This document shows positions 1 through 6,585 of a DNA stretch of 10,719 bases, one piece after another. The position numbers and the translations under genes are program-made. The notes beneath the pieces were generated by a model. That model saw only the letters and a program-made list of their open reading frames with translations, was not told the origin of the DNA and did not search any database. Every line of letters starts with the position of its first letter. Positions within the stretch are counted from its first letter, which is position 1. This DNA comes from Bacteroidota bacterium (GTDB lineage: Bacteria > Bacteroidota > Bacteroidia > Cytophagales > Cyclobacteriaceae). Location: positions 1 through 10,719 of the forward strand of contig QGUY01000131.1 of the NCBI GenBank assembly GCA_003242315.1, given 5' to 3'.

Positions 1-249
1 GGCCAGGGCATCCCACATCGTGCAAGTAGCAGCCAGCATAGCACAGGCTGCGTCAACTGCATTTCCACCTTTGTGGAACATTGCTGCTCCCGCTGTTGCC
101 GCAAGAGGTTTGCCAGTAATTGCCATCCAGTGTCGACCATGTAGCGGAGGTTTTTGCGTTTGAAGGGTTCGGGCGTTGAAAGGCTGCTGCGCCAATGCCA
201 GTTCAACGACAAAGCATGCGCACATGGTGATGATGAGATGACGGTACAT
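1..249 (-). CDS. Gamma-glutamyltransferase family protein, N-terminal part (cut by window edge)
   Basis: Translating the minus strand from the ATG at 249 gives 83 codons with no stop up to the window edge. The first ~20 residues look like a Sec signal peptide (MYRHLIITMCACFVVELALA, then QQPF), so the protein is exported. Around residues 43-66 it reads MAITGKPLAATAGAAMF, then HKGGNAVDAACAMLAA, which is the conserved N-terminal block of gamma-glutamyltranspeptidases (the 'PLAT..G...L..GGNAVDAA' region). Family members are made as a proenzyme that cleaves itself before a catalytic threonine and hydrolyses or transfers gamma-glutamyl groups, for example from glutathione. The catalytic part lies outside the window, so activity cannot be judged. 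The piece TCTMWDALA after the motif suggests a Bacteroidota subfamily rather than the E. coli Ggt type; this is inference. The upstream DUF5655-like gene ends 69 bp before this start. Confidence 0.88.
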   Translation of the reverse strand, partial: MYRHLIITMCACFVVELALAQQPFNARTLQTQKPPLHGRHWMAITGKPLAATAGAAMFHKGGNAVDAACAMLAATCTMWDALA

Positions 250-318
250 GACAAGTGGATTGTTGAGATAAGTTAACAGGTAAAGTGTAAAGGGAAAAGC
301 AAAAAAGATGGAGTGGCA

Positions 319-684
319 TTATGTACCTTCCTCCCATGCGAGTTTCATGAACTGGATTACCTCATCGGTGACATCTTCCAGGTGGAGCATTCGAAAATGA
401 TGATTGTATTGGCTGGTACCAGGAACCTGTGCGATCTTCTGGAAGCATAGGTTGTCATAATACGGTCGTTGAAAGGGGAACACCACGTGAATGAAATCCT
501 TGCCGAGGCGTGTGATGTAGGCAATGCGCTTACGCTGTGTGGCAATCCCTATCATGGTTTTTGCGGGGTGGAGGGTAATTGCGCCCACCACGCGAAAACT
601 GCTCACAAAATGGTCGAAAAGGGCGAGAGTATGAGGCGATTTTCCGCGCAGGAAGTCGTTCAGTGTGGGGGTTCGAGAGGCCAT
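319..684 (-). CDS. DUF5655-like small cytosolic protein
   Basis: This 121-residue protein has no signal peptide or membrane segment. It starts MASRTPTLNDFLRGKSP and ends with a helix containing VIQFMKLAWEEG. The order of elements matches the DUF5655 family as I know it: an N-terminal 'L.DFL.GK.P....LF' segment, a central 'K TxIgi...krIAYI' strand pair, a 'FQ..YYDNLCF' segment, a histidine pair in YNHHFRML, and a closing acidic LEDVTDEV helix. The family has no established biochemical role; related domains sit near predicted DNA- or nuclease-associated proteins, but nothing here supports that. It is divergent from the tetR-like gene, with 80 bp between the starts, so the operator in that space might influence it. 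It may be co-transcribed with the downstream gamma-glutamyltransferase gene 69 bp away. Family assignment is fairly sure; function is unknown. Confidence 0.75.
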   Translation of the reverse strand: MASRTPTLNDFLRGKSPHTLALFDHFVSSFRVVGAITLHPAKTMIGIATQRKRIAYITRLGKDFIHVVFPFQRPYYDNLCFQKIAQVPGTSQYNHHFRMLHLEDVTDEVIQFMKLAWEEGT

Positions 685-708
685 GGACTAATATATAATC
701 CTTTTTCC

Positions 709-739
709 TTGACTGGTGTGCCTCACTCCGCTATGTTTG
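709..739 (+). promoter_or_regulatory. Bacteroidota-type promoter for the tetR-led operon
   Basis: A TTG triplet at 709-711 (-33 element) is followed after 20 bp by TATGTTTG at 732-739, a perfect match to the TAnnTTTG -7 consensus of Bacteroidota housekeeping sigma factor promoters. Transcription would begin near 745, giving an unusually short leader of about 20 nt before the ATG at 765. The -33 element has only TTG, not the full TTTG. The -7 element overlaps a palindromic operator, which supports repression by steric exclusion of RNA polymerase. Confidence 0.7.
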
Positions 740-756
740 ACCGACCGTTCAGTCAA
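737..756. promoter_or_regulatory. Probable TetR-family operator (imperfect palindrome)
   Basis: TTGACCGACCGTTCAGTCAA compared with its own reverse complement matches at 16 of 20 positions. The centre lies between 746 and 747. The half-site TTGACcGA resembles the GACCGACC/GGTCGGTC type sites bound by many TetR-family repressors (general family knowledge). It overlaps the end of the -7 element and the expected transcription start, and lies 8 bp before the tetR-like start codon. It is therefore best read as the site for autorepression of the operon. It could also affect the divergent DUF5655-like gene, for which I could not identify a promoter. Confidence 0.72.
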
Positions 757-764
757 AAAATAAA

Positions 765-1355
765 ATGAGTCCCCGTACAGAGGCCCAAAACCGCGAAATA
801 AGGCAGGAAAGCATGCAAAAAATTATGGATGCAGCTTCCCGTCTGATCGCACAGAAGGGGTATGAGGCCACGAGCATTGCGGAAATCGCCAGGGAAGCGG
901 GCGTCTCCAAGGGACTACTCTATAATTACTTTTCAAGTAAACAGGACTTGCTCGAAAAGATGGTGCTCAGCGCCATGTCCCAGGCAGATGACGTTATGGA
1001 GCGGCTCGTCGCTGATGATCCGCGCCAGACGCTGGAGAATATGATTCGTGAGCTGTTCAGACAGCTTCACGAACGGTCTGAACATATCCGCCTGATGATG
1101 GAACTGACGTTCAAGATTGATCGCTTCGATTTCGTGCGGAAGATGGCATCGGACCGGTACCAGTTTTATATCAAGTTTATTGAAGATCTCTTCCACAAAA
1201 TCGGAATTCCCGATCCCGCTAACGAGGCCCGAATGCTGGCGGCGTTGTGTGACGGAATTGGCGTTCAATATACCGTTCTTAAAGGCGTGTACTCCATCGA
1301 TCAGTTGGAAGAGTTCCTTGTCAACAAGTACTGCAAAAAAGATCAGCAAACATGA
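765..1355 (+). CDS. TetR/AcrR-family transcriptional repressor
   Basis: This 196-residue protein has the usual TetR-family length (about 190-220). Residues ~16-62 form the DNA-binding domain: helix 1 IMDAASRLIAQKGYEATS, then the helix-turn-helix IAEIAREAGVSKGLLYNYF and the following SSKQDLLEKM, all at the expected spacing. The C-terminal ~130 residues are helical and divergent, as expected for the ligand-binding and dimerisation domain. They are rich in methionine and hydrophobic residues, compatible with a hydrophobic inducer (inference). It is the first gene of the run and overlaps the next start by 4 bp (ATGA at 1352-1355), so it is translationally coupled to the LolA-like gene. The palindrome just upstream suggests it represses its own operon. 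The start at 765 is preferred because the protein begins just before helix 1 and the promoter and operator end just upstream. Confidence 0.93.
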   Translation: MSPRTEAQNREIRQESMQKIMDAASRLIAQKGYEATSIAEIAREAGVSKGLLYNYFSSKQDLLEKMVLSAMSQADDVMERLVADDPRQTLENMIRELFRQLHERSEHIRLMMELTFKIDRFDFVRKMASDRYQFYIKFIEDLFHKIGIPDPANEARMLAALCDGIGVQYTVLKGVYSIDQLEEFLVNKYCKKDQQT

Positions 1356-2092
1356 AATGGGTTATTGGGATACTCGTCATCTCAGTGTCTTTCACTGCCG
1401 CAGGGCAGACCGCCACGGAGATTATCAGACGGGCAGACGATAAGATGCAGGGCAAATCCAATCGAGCGGAAATGAAAATGACGATTGTGCGTCCCGACTG
1501 GCAGCGTGAGGTAACCATGAAGGCCTGGTCGCTTGGCCGTGAGTACAGCCTGATATTAATTACGGGTCCGGCGCGCGACAAAGGCCAGGCTTTTCTGAAA
1601 CGGAAGAACGAAATGTGGAACTGGCAACCTTCGATCGACCGTGTTGTAAAACTTCCTCCCTCTATGATGATGCAGTCGTGGATGGGATCGGATTTTACAA
1701 ATGATGATCTTGTTCGCGAATCATCGGTCGTCGAAGACTACACCCACGAGCGTGGTCCCGATTCCGTTATCAACAACCAGCCTGTATTCCGAATTATTCT
1801 TCATCCGAAACCCGAAGCTCCGGTCGTGTGGGGAAAGATCGTCGCTTTCATTGATAAAAAGGAATACAACCAACTGCTCGTGCGGTATTACGACGAGGAA
1901 GGCGTGCTTGTAAACACCCTTACGCTAAGCAACATTCGCGAGATTGGAGGCCGTATTCTTCCCACACGCCTCGAAATGGTTCCCGCCGAAAACCCGAGAC
2001 AAAAAACCGTCATCGATTACCTCAGTCTCGAGTTTGACATCGGCATTAGTGAAGATTTCTTCTCAATGCAGAACATGAAAAGAGTTAGATAG
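1352..2092 (+). CDS. Periplasmic LolA-like protein (outer membrane lipoprotein-sorting protein family)
   Basis: This protein has 246 residues. Residues 1-18 are a Sec signal peptide (MKWVIGILVISVSFTAAG). There is no cysteine anywhere, so it is a soluble periplasmic protein and not a lipoprotein. The mature part starts with the ATEIIRRADDKMQGK helix and then alternating strands (EMKMTIVRPDW, EVTMKAWSLG, YSLILITGP). The block MWNWQPSIDRVVKLPPSM, continuing to WMGSDFTNDDLV, is the signature of the LolA-like family annotated as 'outer membrane lipoprotein-sorting protein' (PF17131 type). The known LolA fold is a half-barrel that holds acyl chains, and members are often encoded beside ABC or RND exporters. 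Here two permeases and an ATPase follow, so it is probably the periplasmic carrier or chaperone for whatever they extract. Cargo is unknown. It is distinct from housekeeping LolA, which is shorter and lacks the GSDFT block. Confidence 0.87.
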   Translation: MKWVIGILVISVSFTAAGQTATEIIRRADDKMQGKSNRAEMKMTIVRPDWQREVTMKAWSLGREYSLILITGPARDKGQAFLKRKNEMWNWQPSIDRVVKLPPSMMMQSWMGSDFTNDDLVRESSVVEDYTHERGPDSVINNQPVFRIILHPKPEAPVVWGKIVAFIDKKEYNQLLVRYYDEEGVLVNTLTLSNIREIGGRILPTRLEMVPAENPRQKTVIDYLSLEFDIGISEDFFSMQNMKRVR

Positions 2093-2148
2093 AAATGTGA
2101 TTGAGTTGATAGTGGATATTCAGCACGACCGAATGTCCGCACCAACTT

Positions 2149-2196
2149 CAACACTCCAACACTCCAACACTCCAACACTTCAACACTTCAACACTT
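2149..2196 (+). repeat. Octamer tandem repeat, 3 x CAACACTC + 3 x CAACACTT, in a G-free tract
   Basis: Six head-to-tail 8-bp units fill 2149-2196: three CAACACTC followed by three CAACACTT, with degenerate copies on both sides. The surrounding plus strand from 2140 to 2211 (72 nt) contains no G at all. It lies in the 134-bp gap between the LolA-like stop and the first permease start, the only sizeable gap in the operon. The 8-bp period is not a multiple of three and no gene is recognisable in the translations, so it is noncoding. The mRNA here should be unstructured. No ribosome-binding site or promoter was recognised in the rest of the gap. Confidence 0.9.
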
Positions 2197-2226
2197 CAAC
2201 AACATTCCAACGCTCGACTTGCACAC

Positions 2227-3444
2227 ATGTATTTAACCTTAGCATACAGGAACATCTGGAGAAACCGGCGGAGGACGTTGATAACGATCCTGTCGATAAC
2301 CTTTGCCGTGTTGCTTGCCTGTATTATGCGATCAATGCAACTCGGGTCCTACGACAAGATGATCGAGAACTCCGTGCGATTTCACACGGGATATATCCAA
2401 ATTCACAAGAAGGGCTACTGGGACGATAAGGTCATCGATAACAGTATGCCGATGGACACGTCTGTAATACAAAGTATGACCCGCGTCCCCGGAGTTGATG
2501 CGTATGTGCCAAGGCTTGAATCGTTCGCACTCGCTTCTCACGGAACGCAAACGAAGGGCGCAATGGTAATGGGCATCGATCCCGAACGGGAGCACCAGCT
2601 CACCCTTCTGAAGGACAAAGTTGTGGAGGGACGATATCTGACATCGGGCGATGAGGGGGTGATGATCGGGCAGGGATTGGCTGAGTACCTCAAAATCGGG
2701 GTTGGTGATACGCTGGTGTTACTCGGGCAGGGTTACCACGGCGCCAGCGCCGCCGGCCTGTACCCTGTCCAGGGAATACTCCGCTTTCCGCTTCCACAGC
2801 AAAACGATCAACTCGTTTATTTGAGTCTGCCTACAGCGCAATGGCTCTATGGTGCTGACAACATGGTTACCACAGTTGCCTTGCTCATTGACGACCCCGA
2901 CCATACGGAAAAAATCGTTCGTGATATCAGGTCTCAAATTGATATGGAGGAGTACGAGGTCATGGACTGGAAGGAACTGGTTCCCGAACTGGTGCAAAAC
3001 ATAGAGCTGGACAACGTCAGCGGGCGAATTATGCTGTGGGTGCTGTACCTCGTCATTGGATTTGGAATGTTCGGAACCTACCTGATGATGACGGCAGAGC
3101 GCATCTATGAGTTCGGCGTCATGATCGCCGTCGGCATGCGAAGGTTTCGCTTACAGGGCCTCGTGTTCCTCGAAATATTGATGATGAGCGTAATGGGTGT
3201 GCTCGCGGGCATCTGCCTTAGCCTCCCTGTGCTCATCTATTTTAACAAAAATCCAATTCGCTTCCCTGAAGAGGTAGGCGAGATGGTGGAAACGTTCGGC
3301 ATGGAACCTGTCTATGCGTTCTCGCTTGATCCGGTGATCTTCACGAACCAGGCGTATGCTATTTTTTTTATGGCGATCATCTTGTCGGGTTATCCGATCT
3401 GGAAAATACAACGCATGAAGGTAGTTGAATCGATGAGGCTCTAA
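2227..3444 (+). CDS. FtsX/LolC-type ABC transporter permease (first of a pair)
   Basis: This 405-residue inner-membrane protein has the MacB/LolC/FtsX layout. A basic N-terminus (YRNIWRNRRRTL) leads into TM1 at ~17-36. A periplasmic domain of about 230 residues follows (MacB_PCD type, with VPRLESFALASHG and VMIGQGLAEYLKIGVGDTL). TM2 at ~268-289, TM3 at ~312-339 and TM4 at ~376-395 form the FtsX domain. The cytoplasmic segment ERIYEFGVMIAVGMRR after TM2 is the coupling region that contacts the ATPase, and the end YPIWKIQRMKVVESMRL is the usual family tail. Such type VII ABC proteins do not move substrate through a pore; they extract lipids or lipoproteins from the outer leaflet or drive periplasmic work. 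It lacks a fused ATPase and must use the one encoded at 4689. The start follows the repeat-bearing gap; no Shine-Dalgarno site is seen. Confidence 0.92.
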   Translation: MYLTLAYRNIWRNRRRTLITILSITFAVLLACIMRSMQLGSYDKMIENSVRFHTGYIQIHKKGYWDDKVIDNSMPMDTSVIQSMTRVPGVDAYVPRLESFALASHGTQTKGAMVMGIDPEREHQLTLLKDKVVEGRYLTSGDEGVMIGQGLAEYLKIGVGDTLVLLGQGYHGASAAGLYPVQGILRFPLPQQNDQLVYLSLPTAQWLYGADNMVTTVALLIDDPDHTEKIVRDIRSQIDMEEYEVMDWKELVPELVQNIELDNVSGRIMLWVLYLVIGFGMFGTYLMMTAERIYEFGVMIAVGMRRFRLQGLVFLEILMMSVMGVLAGICLSLPVLIYFNKNPIRFPEEVGEMVETFGMEPVYAFSLDPVIFTNQAYAIFFMAIILSGYPIWKIQRMKVVESMRL

Positions 3445-3454
3445 ACTGATTCGT

Positions 3455-4669
3455 ATGCTGGCAATACTCGCATGGCGGAACGTATGGAGACACAAAGGCC
3501 GAAGTGCCGTTGTGATAGGTGCTATGGTCGTTGGTATATGGTCGCTCACGTTTGGCGCTGCTTTCATGAACAGTTTTTTGCTGAGCTACATCGAAACATC
3601 TATCCGGCATGACGTATCCAACGGACAAATTCATCATCCGGAATTCACAAAGGACTTCGACATCAAATTCACCATTGCAGAACCGGAACGCATAGTCAGG
3701 TTCCTGGAAGAGAACGAAAGCGTTGCTCACGTTGCCCGGCGCAGTATTGTCAACGGAATGATTGCATCGTCCCGGCAGGCAACCGGCGTAAAAATTGTCG
3801 GCGTAGAACCAGCCGAAGAATCCCGTGTCACGCTTCTGGATTCTCTGATCTCCGAAGGATCATATTTCGAAGGCGTTACTGGTCATCCGGTACTGCTGGG
3901 CAGACGACTTTCTGAAAAGTTAAAGGTCGGCCTAAAGTCGAAAATCGTACTGACCTTTCAGGATGTTGAGGGTAATATCACTGCAGGAAGCTTCAGAGTT
4001 GCCGGTATTCTCGATGCAAGTTCGACCACTATTGATGAGGGCTCAGCATTCGTGCTTCGTGAGGACCTGAACCGTCTCCTGGGTATTCGAGACGCAGTTC
4101 ATGAGATAGCTTACACAACGTTTCCCGGTACAGAAGATGACGTTCTGGCAAGCCAAGTGCAGGCGGCCTTTCCGAATGAAATGGTGCGCTCCTGGCACGA
4201 CCTTTCACCCTTGCTTGTGTTCATGGAACAATGGATGGGGGCGATCTTACAGATGCTCATCGTCATCATCATGCTTGCTCTTGCATTCGGAATCGTGAAC
4301 ACGATGCTCATGGCCGTACTCGAACGCGTGCGGGAGGTGGGTGTAATGATTGCACTGGGGACGCGTCGAGGTCGCGTGTTCCTGATGATAGTAATCGAAA
4401 CGTTGTTTCTTTCCACGGCGGGTGGACCGGTTGGATTGCTGGCCGGATACCTAACGATTTCCTGGCTGGGAAAACGAGGTATAGACCTGTCCGACTACTC
4501 TGAGGGGTTGAAATCCATCGGGTACGAGAGTGTGTTGCACCCTCAACTCTTTCCATCCGATTATGTAACCATCGTGATTGGGGTTCTGATCACGGCCATC
4601 CTCGCGTCGCTGTATCCCGCATGGAAGGCTATCAGGATGCAACCAGTCGATGCCATCCGCGGAGTCTGA
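3455..4669 (+). CDS. FtsX/LolC-type ABC transporter permease (second of a pair)
   Basis: This 404-residue protein has the same plan as the preceding permease and starts 10 bp after its stop. It has the basic N-terminus AWRNVWRHKGRSAVVIG, TM1 at ~16-45, a periplasmic domain at ~46-260, TM2 at ~264-289, TM3 at ~308-338 and TM4 at ~370-390. The coupling segment ERVREVGVMIALGTRR and the tail YPAWKAIRMQPVDAIRGV are textbook for the MacB/LolC/LolE family, closer to consensus than in the first permease. The two proteins share topology but differ clearly in sequence, so they most likely form a heterodimer comparable to LolC-LolE rather than a homodimer like MacB (inference). Its 3' end almost abuts the ATPase gene, consistent with coupled expression. 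Confidence 0.93.
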   Translation: MLAILAWRNVWRHKGRSAVVIGAMVVGIWSLTFGAAFMNSFLLSYIETSIRHDVSNGQIHHPEFTKDFDIKFTIAEPERIVRFLEENESVAHVARRSIVNGMIASSRQATGVKIVGVEPAEESRVTLLDSLISEGSYFEGVTGHPVLLGRRLSEKLKVGLKSKIVLTFQDVEGNITAGSFRVAGILDASSTTIDEGSAFVLREDLNRLLGIRDAVHEIAYTTFPGTEDDVLASQVQAAFPNEMVRSWHDLSPLLVFMEQWMGAILQMLIVIIMLALAFGIVNTMLMAVLERVREVGVMIALGTRRGRVFLMIVIETLFLSTAGGPVGLLAGYLTISWLGKRGIDLSDYSEGLKSIGYESVLHPQLFPSDYVTIVIGVLITAILASLYPAWKAIRMQPVDAIRGV

Positions 4670-4688
4670 ATCTGAAATACCAAAGCCA

Positions 4689-5378
4689 ATGGCTGCACTC
4701 ATAAAAGCAACAAACATCACAAAAGTCTACCACAAGACGTCGGTGCCGGTACACGCGATCAACAACCTCAGTGTTGAAATTGCGGAAGGAGAATTTACCG
4801 CGATTGTGGGACCGTCCGGTTGTGGCAAGACGACGTTGTTAAATATTCTTGGAGGACTCGATCAGCCGACGTCCGGTACGGTAATGATTGACGGCGTCGA
4901 TATCTCCCGGATGAAGGACAGTGACCTCATCGATTTTCGCCTCCACAACATTGGTTTTGTATTTCAGGCGTATAACCTCATACCGGTGCTTACGGCCCTT
5001 GAAAATATTGAGTTCATCATGTTATTGCAGAAGCGCAGTCGCAAGGAGCGTGTAGCCCGCGCTAAGGAACTGCTGGAGCAGATGAACATTGCCGACAAGG
5101 CCGATCATCGGCCAGGGGAGCTTTCCGGCGGGCAGCAGCAGCGGGTAGCTGTGGCGCGTGCCCTCGCTTCGAACCCGCGTTTTATTCTTGCTGATGAACC
5201 CACAGCAAATCTCGACTCTGTGTCAACCGAGAACCTCCTTGACCTCATGGCACGCATCAACCGCGAGCAGAAAGCCACATTTATTTTCTCCACCCACGAT
5301 CAACGTGTGATGGATAAGGCTCGCAGGCTCATACGTCTTGTCGACGGTGCGATTGTTTCGGATGATGTGAGATCGTAA
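4689..5378 (+). CDS. LolD/MacB-type ABC transporter ATP-binding protein
   Basis: This is a 229-residue cytoplasmic ATPase with every motif intact: Walker A GPSGCGKTT (41-49), Q-loop VFQAYNLIPVLTALENI (91-107), ABC signature LSGGQQQRVAVARAL (145-159), Walker B FILADEPTANLD (165-176) and H-loop STHD (201-204). The Q-loop and DEPTANLD sequences place it in the LolD/MacB/FtsE group, which powers FtsX-type permeases, matching its two upstream neighbours. I chose the ATG at 4689 because family members begin at 'xLIxxxNITKVY'. An earlier in-frame ATG at 4650 would add 13 polar residues and overlap the permease gene by 20 bp. With the chosen start the gap to the permease is 19 bp, and the next gene begins 2 bp after the stop. 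Confidence 0.94.
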   Translation: MAALIKATNITKVYHKTSVPVHAINNLSVEIAEGEFTAIVGPSGCGKTTLLNILGGLDQPTSGTVMIDGVDISRMKDSDLIDFRLHNIGFVFQAYNLIPVLTALENIEFIMLLQKRSRKERVARAKELLEQMNIADKADHRPGELSGGQQQRVAVARALASNPRFILADEPTANLDSVSTENLLDLMARINREQKATFIFSTHDQRVMDKARRLIRLVDGAIVSDDVRS

Positions 5379-5380
5379 AA

Positions 5381-6541
5381 ATGCGCGTTCTTTTTGCCGG
5401 TTTGTGCCTACTATTCGCCCACCTGGCTTTTGCACAGGAGGAGCCGGAGAAGTTTGCGATGCGTGGCTATTTGAAGGACATGGCATCTTTCATTCACATC
5501 GGCGACAGTCTCCTGTTTCAAAACCAGGTGCACAACCGTCTTAATTTTGCCTGGTATGCCAACGACGCGTTTACTGTGTATGCAGAAATCCGAACGCGTA
5601 TACTCACTGGTGATCTCGTTCAGGACATTCCTGGCTATGATCGCTTGATCGATTCCAACAACGACTATTTTGATTTGTCCGTCAACGTCATCAACAACCG
5701 ATCGGTGCTTTGGAACACCATGGCGGATCGGCTTTATGTGCAATGGATTAAGGGCAACTGGGAGATCAAGGTGGGAAGGCAGCGCGTCAACTGGGGTGTA
5801 AATCTCGCCTGGAATCCTAACGATCTGTTCAACGCTTATTCATACTTTGATTTCGACTATGAAGAGCGCCCCGGATCGGATGCCGTTCGGATCAGCTACT
5901 ATACCGGAGTTGCTTCGAGTATTGAAGTTGCAGCCAAGATGGCTGACGACTGGAATGAGTTCGTGGCCGCGGGTATGTGGAAGATTAACAAGAAGGGTTA
6001 TGATATGCAGTTTCTGGGCGGCATCGCGCAGGGAGACCTCGCGTTGGGTACGGGCTGGGCCGGGAACCTGGGTAAAGCCGGCTATAAGGGAGAGCTTACC
6101 TACTTTCGAAAGGTAAAAGAAACAACGGTCAACGCCTCATACGACAACTTGCTCCTCGGTGCAGTCTCAGTCGATTATTCTTTTCCGAGCTCGCTCTACT
6201 TGAATGGTTCCGTCTTGTTTAATTCAATGGGAACATTCGATCCTGGGCTCGGCCTAAGTTTCATAGGATTGCGGCCGGGTACGGTAAGAGATCTTTCTCC
6301 ATATAAATGGTCTTCATTCATTCAGGCAGCGTATCAGTTCTCACCGCTTTTTTATGGTAGTCTTGCGTTGATAGGCTATCCAGGTGGTGATTCCTTCTTC
6401 TTTAATCCAGGACTAACGATTTCGCTAAAGCAGAATCTCGACCTTGACCTTATTGGTCAGTTGTTTTATGGAGAAGACTTTCACGGCGACTTTGGCGCGC
6501 TGGTCAAGGCTGGCTACATCCGGATTAAGTGGAGTTTTTAG
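5381..6541 (+). CDS. Outer-membrane beta-barrel-like protein of unknown function
   Basis: This 386-residue protein has a clear signal peptide (MRVLFAGLCLLFAHLAFA, cleavage before Q19) and no lipobox. The mature part is a chain of amphipathic strands with alternating aromatic residues (for example LNFAWYANDAFTVYAEIR, GYKGELTYFRKV, LYLNGSVLFNSMG). It ends with GYIRIKWSF and a C-terminal phenylalanine, the usual beta-signal recognised by the BAM complex. The segment GRQRVNWGVNLAWNPNDLFN at ~133-152 resembles the 'GRQ..NWG....WNP.D.FN' block of porin-like DUF1302-type proteins; that link is from memory and tentative. It starts 2 bp after the ATPase stop and is the last gene of the run, so it is probably the outer-membrane part of the same system, either as exit pore or as receiver of LolA-like cargo (inference). 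Barrel prediction is fairly safe; function is not known. Confidence 0.75.
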   Translation: MRVLFAGLCLLFAHLAFAQEEPEKFAMRGYLKDMASFIHIGDSLLFQNQVHNRLNFAWYANDAFTVYAEIRTRILTGDLVQDIPGYDRLIDSNNDYFDLSVNVINNRSVLWNTMADRLYVQWIKGNWEIKVGRQRVNWGVNLAWNPNDLFNAYSYFDFDYEERPGSDAVRISYYTGVASSIEVAAKMADDWNEFVAAGMWKINKKGYDMQFLGGIAQGDLALGTGWAGNLGKAGYKGELTYFRKVKETTVNASYDNLLLGAVSVDYSFPSSLYLNGSVLFNSMGTFDPGLGLSFIGLRPGTVRDLSPYKWSSFIQAAYQFSPLFYGSLALIGYPGGDSFFFNPGLTISLKQNLDLDLIGQLFYGEDFHGDFGALVKAGYIRIKWSF

Positions 6542-6552
6542 TGGGCGTGCGC

Positions 6553-6585
6553 GATTGCTCCGAGCCCGAAGGCCCGGAGACAATC
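6553..6585. terminator. Strong hairpin between convergent operons, possible bidirectional terminator
   Basis: Arms GATTG-CTCCG-A-GCC and GGC-C-CGGAG-A-CAATC pair as 5 + 5 + 3 bp, with one unpaired A and one A.C mismatch, around a 4-nt loop. Read on the minus strand the loop is C(UUCG)G, an exceptionally stable tetraloop common in terminators; on the plus strand it is CGAA. It begins 11 bp after the stop of the barrel gene and also lies downstream of the minus-strand SusCD operon. No T-tract follows on either strand, so intrinsic termination is not certain. Confidence 0.5.

Noticed and set aside
250..318. Possible minus-strand promoter before the gamma-glutamyltransferase gene (T-rich run and a GTTAAC palindrome).
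   Set aside because: A TTG is present but no TAnnTTTG occurs at suitable spacing, so I could not support a promoter call.
469..768. 99-codon plus-strand frame opposite the DUF5655-like gene and crossing the promoter/operator.
   Set aside because: The opposite strand has a recognisable family protein, and this frame would run through the regulatory region and into the tetR start.
933..1349. 138-codon frame antisense to the tetR-like gene.
   Set aside because: It lies entirely opposite a strongly supported gene and shows no recognisable domain or signal.
2097..2429. 110-codon plus-strand frame running through the octamer repeat into the first permease gene.
   Set aside because: Its start half is repeat translation (STLQHSNTPTLQ) and its second half is an out-of-frame shadow of the permease; no domain is visible.
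4650..4688. Earlier in-frame ATG giving the ATPase 13 extra residues (MPSAESESEIPKP).
   Set aside because: It would overlap the permease gene by 20 bp and add a polar extension not usual in LolD/MacB ATPases. The ATG at 4689 places the family start pattern correctly.
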